Shown piece after piece: positions 5,437 through 6,554 of a DNA stretch of 6,554 nt (positions within the stretch are counted from its first letter, which is position 1; the number at the start of each line of letters is the position of its first letter). This DNA is from Anaerolineales bacterium. Its GTDB lineage: Bacteria; Chloroflexota; Anaerolineae; Anaerolineales; UBA4823. A model generated the notes under the pieces. That model was not told the origin of the DNA and searched no databases. It saw only the letters and a list, made by a program, of their open reading frames with translations. The stretch covers positions 1 through 6,554 of the forward strand of contig JAFGBV010000212.1 in assembly GCA_016932955.1 (NCBI GenBank), written 5' to 3'. The position numbers were made by a program, and so were the translations under genes.

Positions 5437-6036
5437 ATGATGCCAGTTAACCATCATTACGGGGAGGAATCGCTCACAGAAGATGAGCGCCGGTATCTGC
5501 TCTCATTGGCGCGTCGGGCACTGGAGAACGGCGTGCGTGGGGAACCGCCGCCTGCTTTGCAGGCGGGAGAGCTGACAGACAGCCTGCGCCAGATGGGGGC
5601 GTCTTTTGTCACCTTGACTCGCCGGGGGATGCTGCGCGGCTGCGTGGGGGCGCTGGAACCTTACCAGGGGCTGGCAGAGGATGTGCGTGAACATGCCGTT
5701 GCCGCTGCTTTGGAAGATTACCGCTTTCCACCTGTACAGGCGGATGAACTCCCCGAGATTTCCATCGAAATTTCGCGCCTGACCGTCCCCAAACCACTGG
5801 AATACGAGAACGCGCAGGATATGTTAAGTAAGCTGCGCCCGGGAGTGGATGGGGTGGTGCTACGGGATGGCTACCAGCGGGCAACTTTCTTACCGCAGGT
5901 GTGGGAAAAAATCCCTCACCCAGCAGATTTCCTGGGACAGTTATGTCAAAAAATGGGCGCGGCTGCTGATCTATGGAAACGCAAAAAATTGGAGGTGCTG
6001 GTCTACCAGGTGGAAGAGTTCGAAGAGGAAGATTAG
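5437..6036 (+). CDS. amrA: AMMECR1-domain protein (AmmeMemoRadiSam system protein A)
   Basis: A 199-residue soluble protein that is one complete AMMECR1 domain. Family signatures are the conserved LRGCVG (66-71) after SFVTLTRRGM, HAVAAALEDYRFPPV (86-100), the EISIEISRLT strand (107-116), DGVVLRDGYQRATFLPQVW (138-156) and DFLGQLCQKMG (164-174). The biochemical function of the family is not firmly known. In many genomes it is encoded beside a MEMO-like protein and a radical SAM enzyme, and neither partner is in this window. The start is the ATG at 5437, six bases after the purine block GGAGGGGGAGGT at 5419-5430. A second ATG at 5440 and an upstream TTG at 5410 are weaker choices, the TTG lying upstream of the predicted -10 box. 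Its TAG overlaps the stop codon of the convergent PRPP synthetase gene. Confidence 0.92.
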   Translation: MMPVNHHYGEESLTEDERRYLLSLARRALENGVRGEPPPALQAGELTDSLRQMGASFVTLTRRGMLRGCVGALEPYQGLAEDVREHAVAAALEDYRFPPVQADELPEISIEISRLTVPKPLEYENAQDMLSKLRPGVDGVVLRDGYQRATFLPQVWEKIPHPADFLGQLCQKMGAAADLWKRKKLEVLVYQVEEFEEED

Positions 6037-6554
6037 ATGTCGAACAAATCACCAATCGACTGGCGGGTATAGTTCTTCCAAATGGCCTCGCCAATCACCG
6101 GTGCGACCGAAAGTGTGGTGATCTTGGGCAATCGTTTCTCTTCGGGCAGATAAACCGTATCGGTGGTGATGATCTCGCGGATTTGGGGGATGGCATCCAG
6201 CCGGGCGAGGGCGTTGTTGATAAAAACGCCGTGCGTGCAGATGATCAGGATTTCCTGGATACCGCTGCGGATCAGCAGATTGCTGAGCGTGATCACCGAA
6301 CCGCCAGTGGCAATCTCGTCGTCATAGATGATCGCACGACGGAATCCCTGGACCTGCTTGGCAATCAATTCCCCGATGTGCACCTCGGTATCCGAGAGAC
6401 GATTTTTCTCAGCCGAGAGGGATGGCAGATTGAAGTGGCTTGCCAGGCGGGCAGCAGAACCGGCGCGCCCATAATCTGGGGCGATGATAACCGTGTCGGA
6501 GGCGCTCAGTGCGAGATTGTTTTTCTCTTCCCATTCACGCAGGTAGTTAATGAA
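6033..6554 (-). CDS. prs: Ribose-phosphate pyrophosphokinase (PRPP synthetase), C-terminal part, divergent
   Basis: The minus strand is open from the right window edge to a TAA at 6033-6035, giving 173 residues of the C-terminal part; the start is outside. The enzyme makes PRPP from ribose 5-phosphate and ATP for nucleotide and amino-acid synthesis. Visible family features are VIIAPDYGRAGSAAR (residues 22-36 of the fragment), AEKNR (48-52) where KRR is usual, the PRPP loop region IIYDDEIATGGSV, ICTHGVF, and a tail with TTDTVYLPEEKRLPKITTLS. The PRPP loop has Ala where the canonical DDxIDT has Asp, so this is a divergent paralogue or a lineage variant. The GTG at 6383 is internal and not a start, because homology continues upstream of it. 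The gene is convergent with the AMMECR1 gene with a 3-4 base overlap. Confidence 0.85.
   Translation of the reverse strand, partial: FINYLREWEEKNNLALSASDTVIIAPDYGRAGSAARLASHFNLPSLSAEKNRLSDTEVHIGELIAKQVQGFRRAIIYDDEIATGGSVITLSNLLIRSGIQEILIICTHGVFINNALARLDAIPQIREIITTDTVYLPEEKRLPKITTLSVAPVIGEAIWKNYTRQSIGDLFDI

Overview
The window is a compact, GC-rich bacterial chromosome segment with almost no non-coding DNA. The lineage is inferred from protein style. Long Thr/Pro-rich linkers in front of a YkuD domain, tandem L,D-transpeptidases, a class III-like PPK2, a stand-alone AMMECR1 protein and a divergent PRPP synthetase together suggest Chloroflexota, most likely class Anaerolineae. No mobile element, CRISPR array, tRNA or rRNA is visible.

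Layout, left to right. Positions 2-67 hold the last codons of a plus-strand gene, possibly an alpha/beta-hydrolase. A plus-strand PPK2 polyphosphate kinase follows (151-978) with its own promoter. It converges on a minus-strand cluster read from about 5329 down to 999. In transcription order this is a membrane-anchored N-acetylmuramoyl-L-alanine amidase (Amidase_3), a TPR/transmembrane/Thr-Pro-linker L,D-transpeptidase, a second exported L,D-transpeptidase, an unrecognised Met-rich 140-residue protein, and a CnoX/YbbN-like thioredoxin-TPR protein. The first three genes are joined by ATGA and TGATG stop/start overlaps. The last two follow at 30 and 19 nt and may also have an internal promoter. 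A 107-bp intergenic region (5330-5436) carries divergent promoters and on the plus strand drives an AMMECR1 (AmmeMemoRadiSam protein A) gene. That gene ends by overlapping the stop codon of a minus-strand ribose-phosphate pyrophosphokinase, which runs off the right edge.

How the genes may work together. The amidase would cut stem peptides from glycan strands and the two YkuD enzymes would make or remodel 3-3 cross-links, so the first three genes form a peptidoglycan-remodelling unit. The orphan protein and the thioredoxin-TPR protein look cytoplasmic and may form a separate redox or chaperone pair that shares the transcript. PPK2 (nucleotide phosphorylation from polyphosphate) and PRPP synthetase are metabolic neighbours with no evident link to the wall genes.

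Most of the window is recognisable housekeeping or cell-envelope content. The strongest candidates for something new are the unrecognised Met-rich protein beside the CnoX-like gene, the cytoplasmic-TPR L,D-transpeptidase, and the very short or absent 5' leaders predicted at three promoters.
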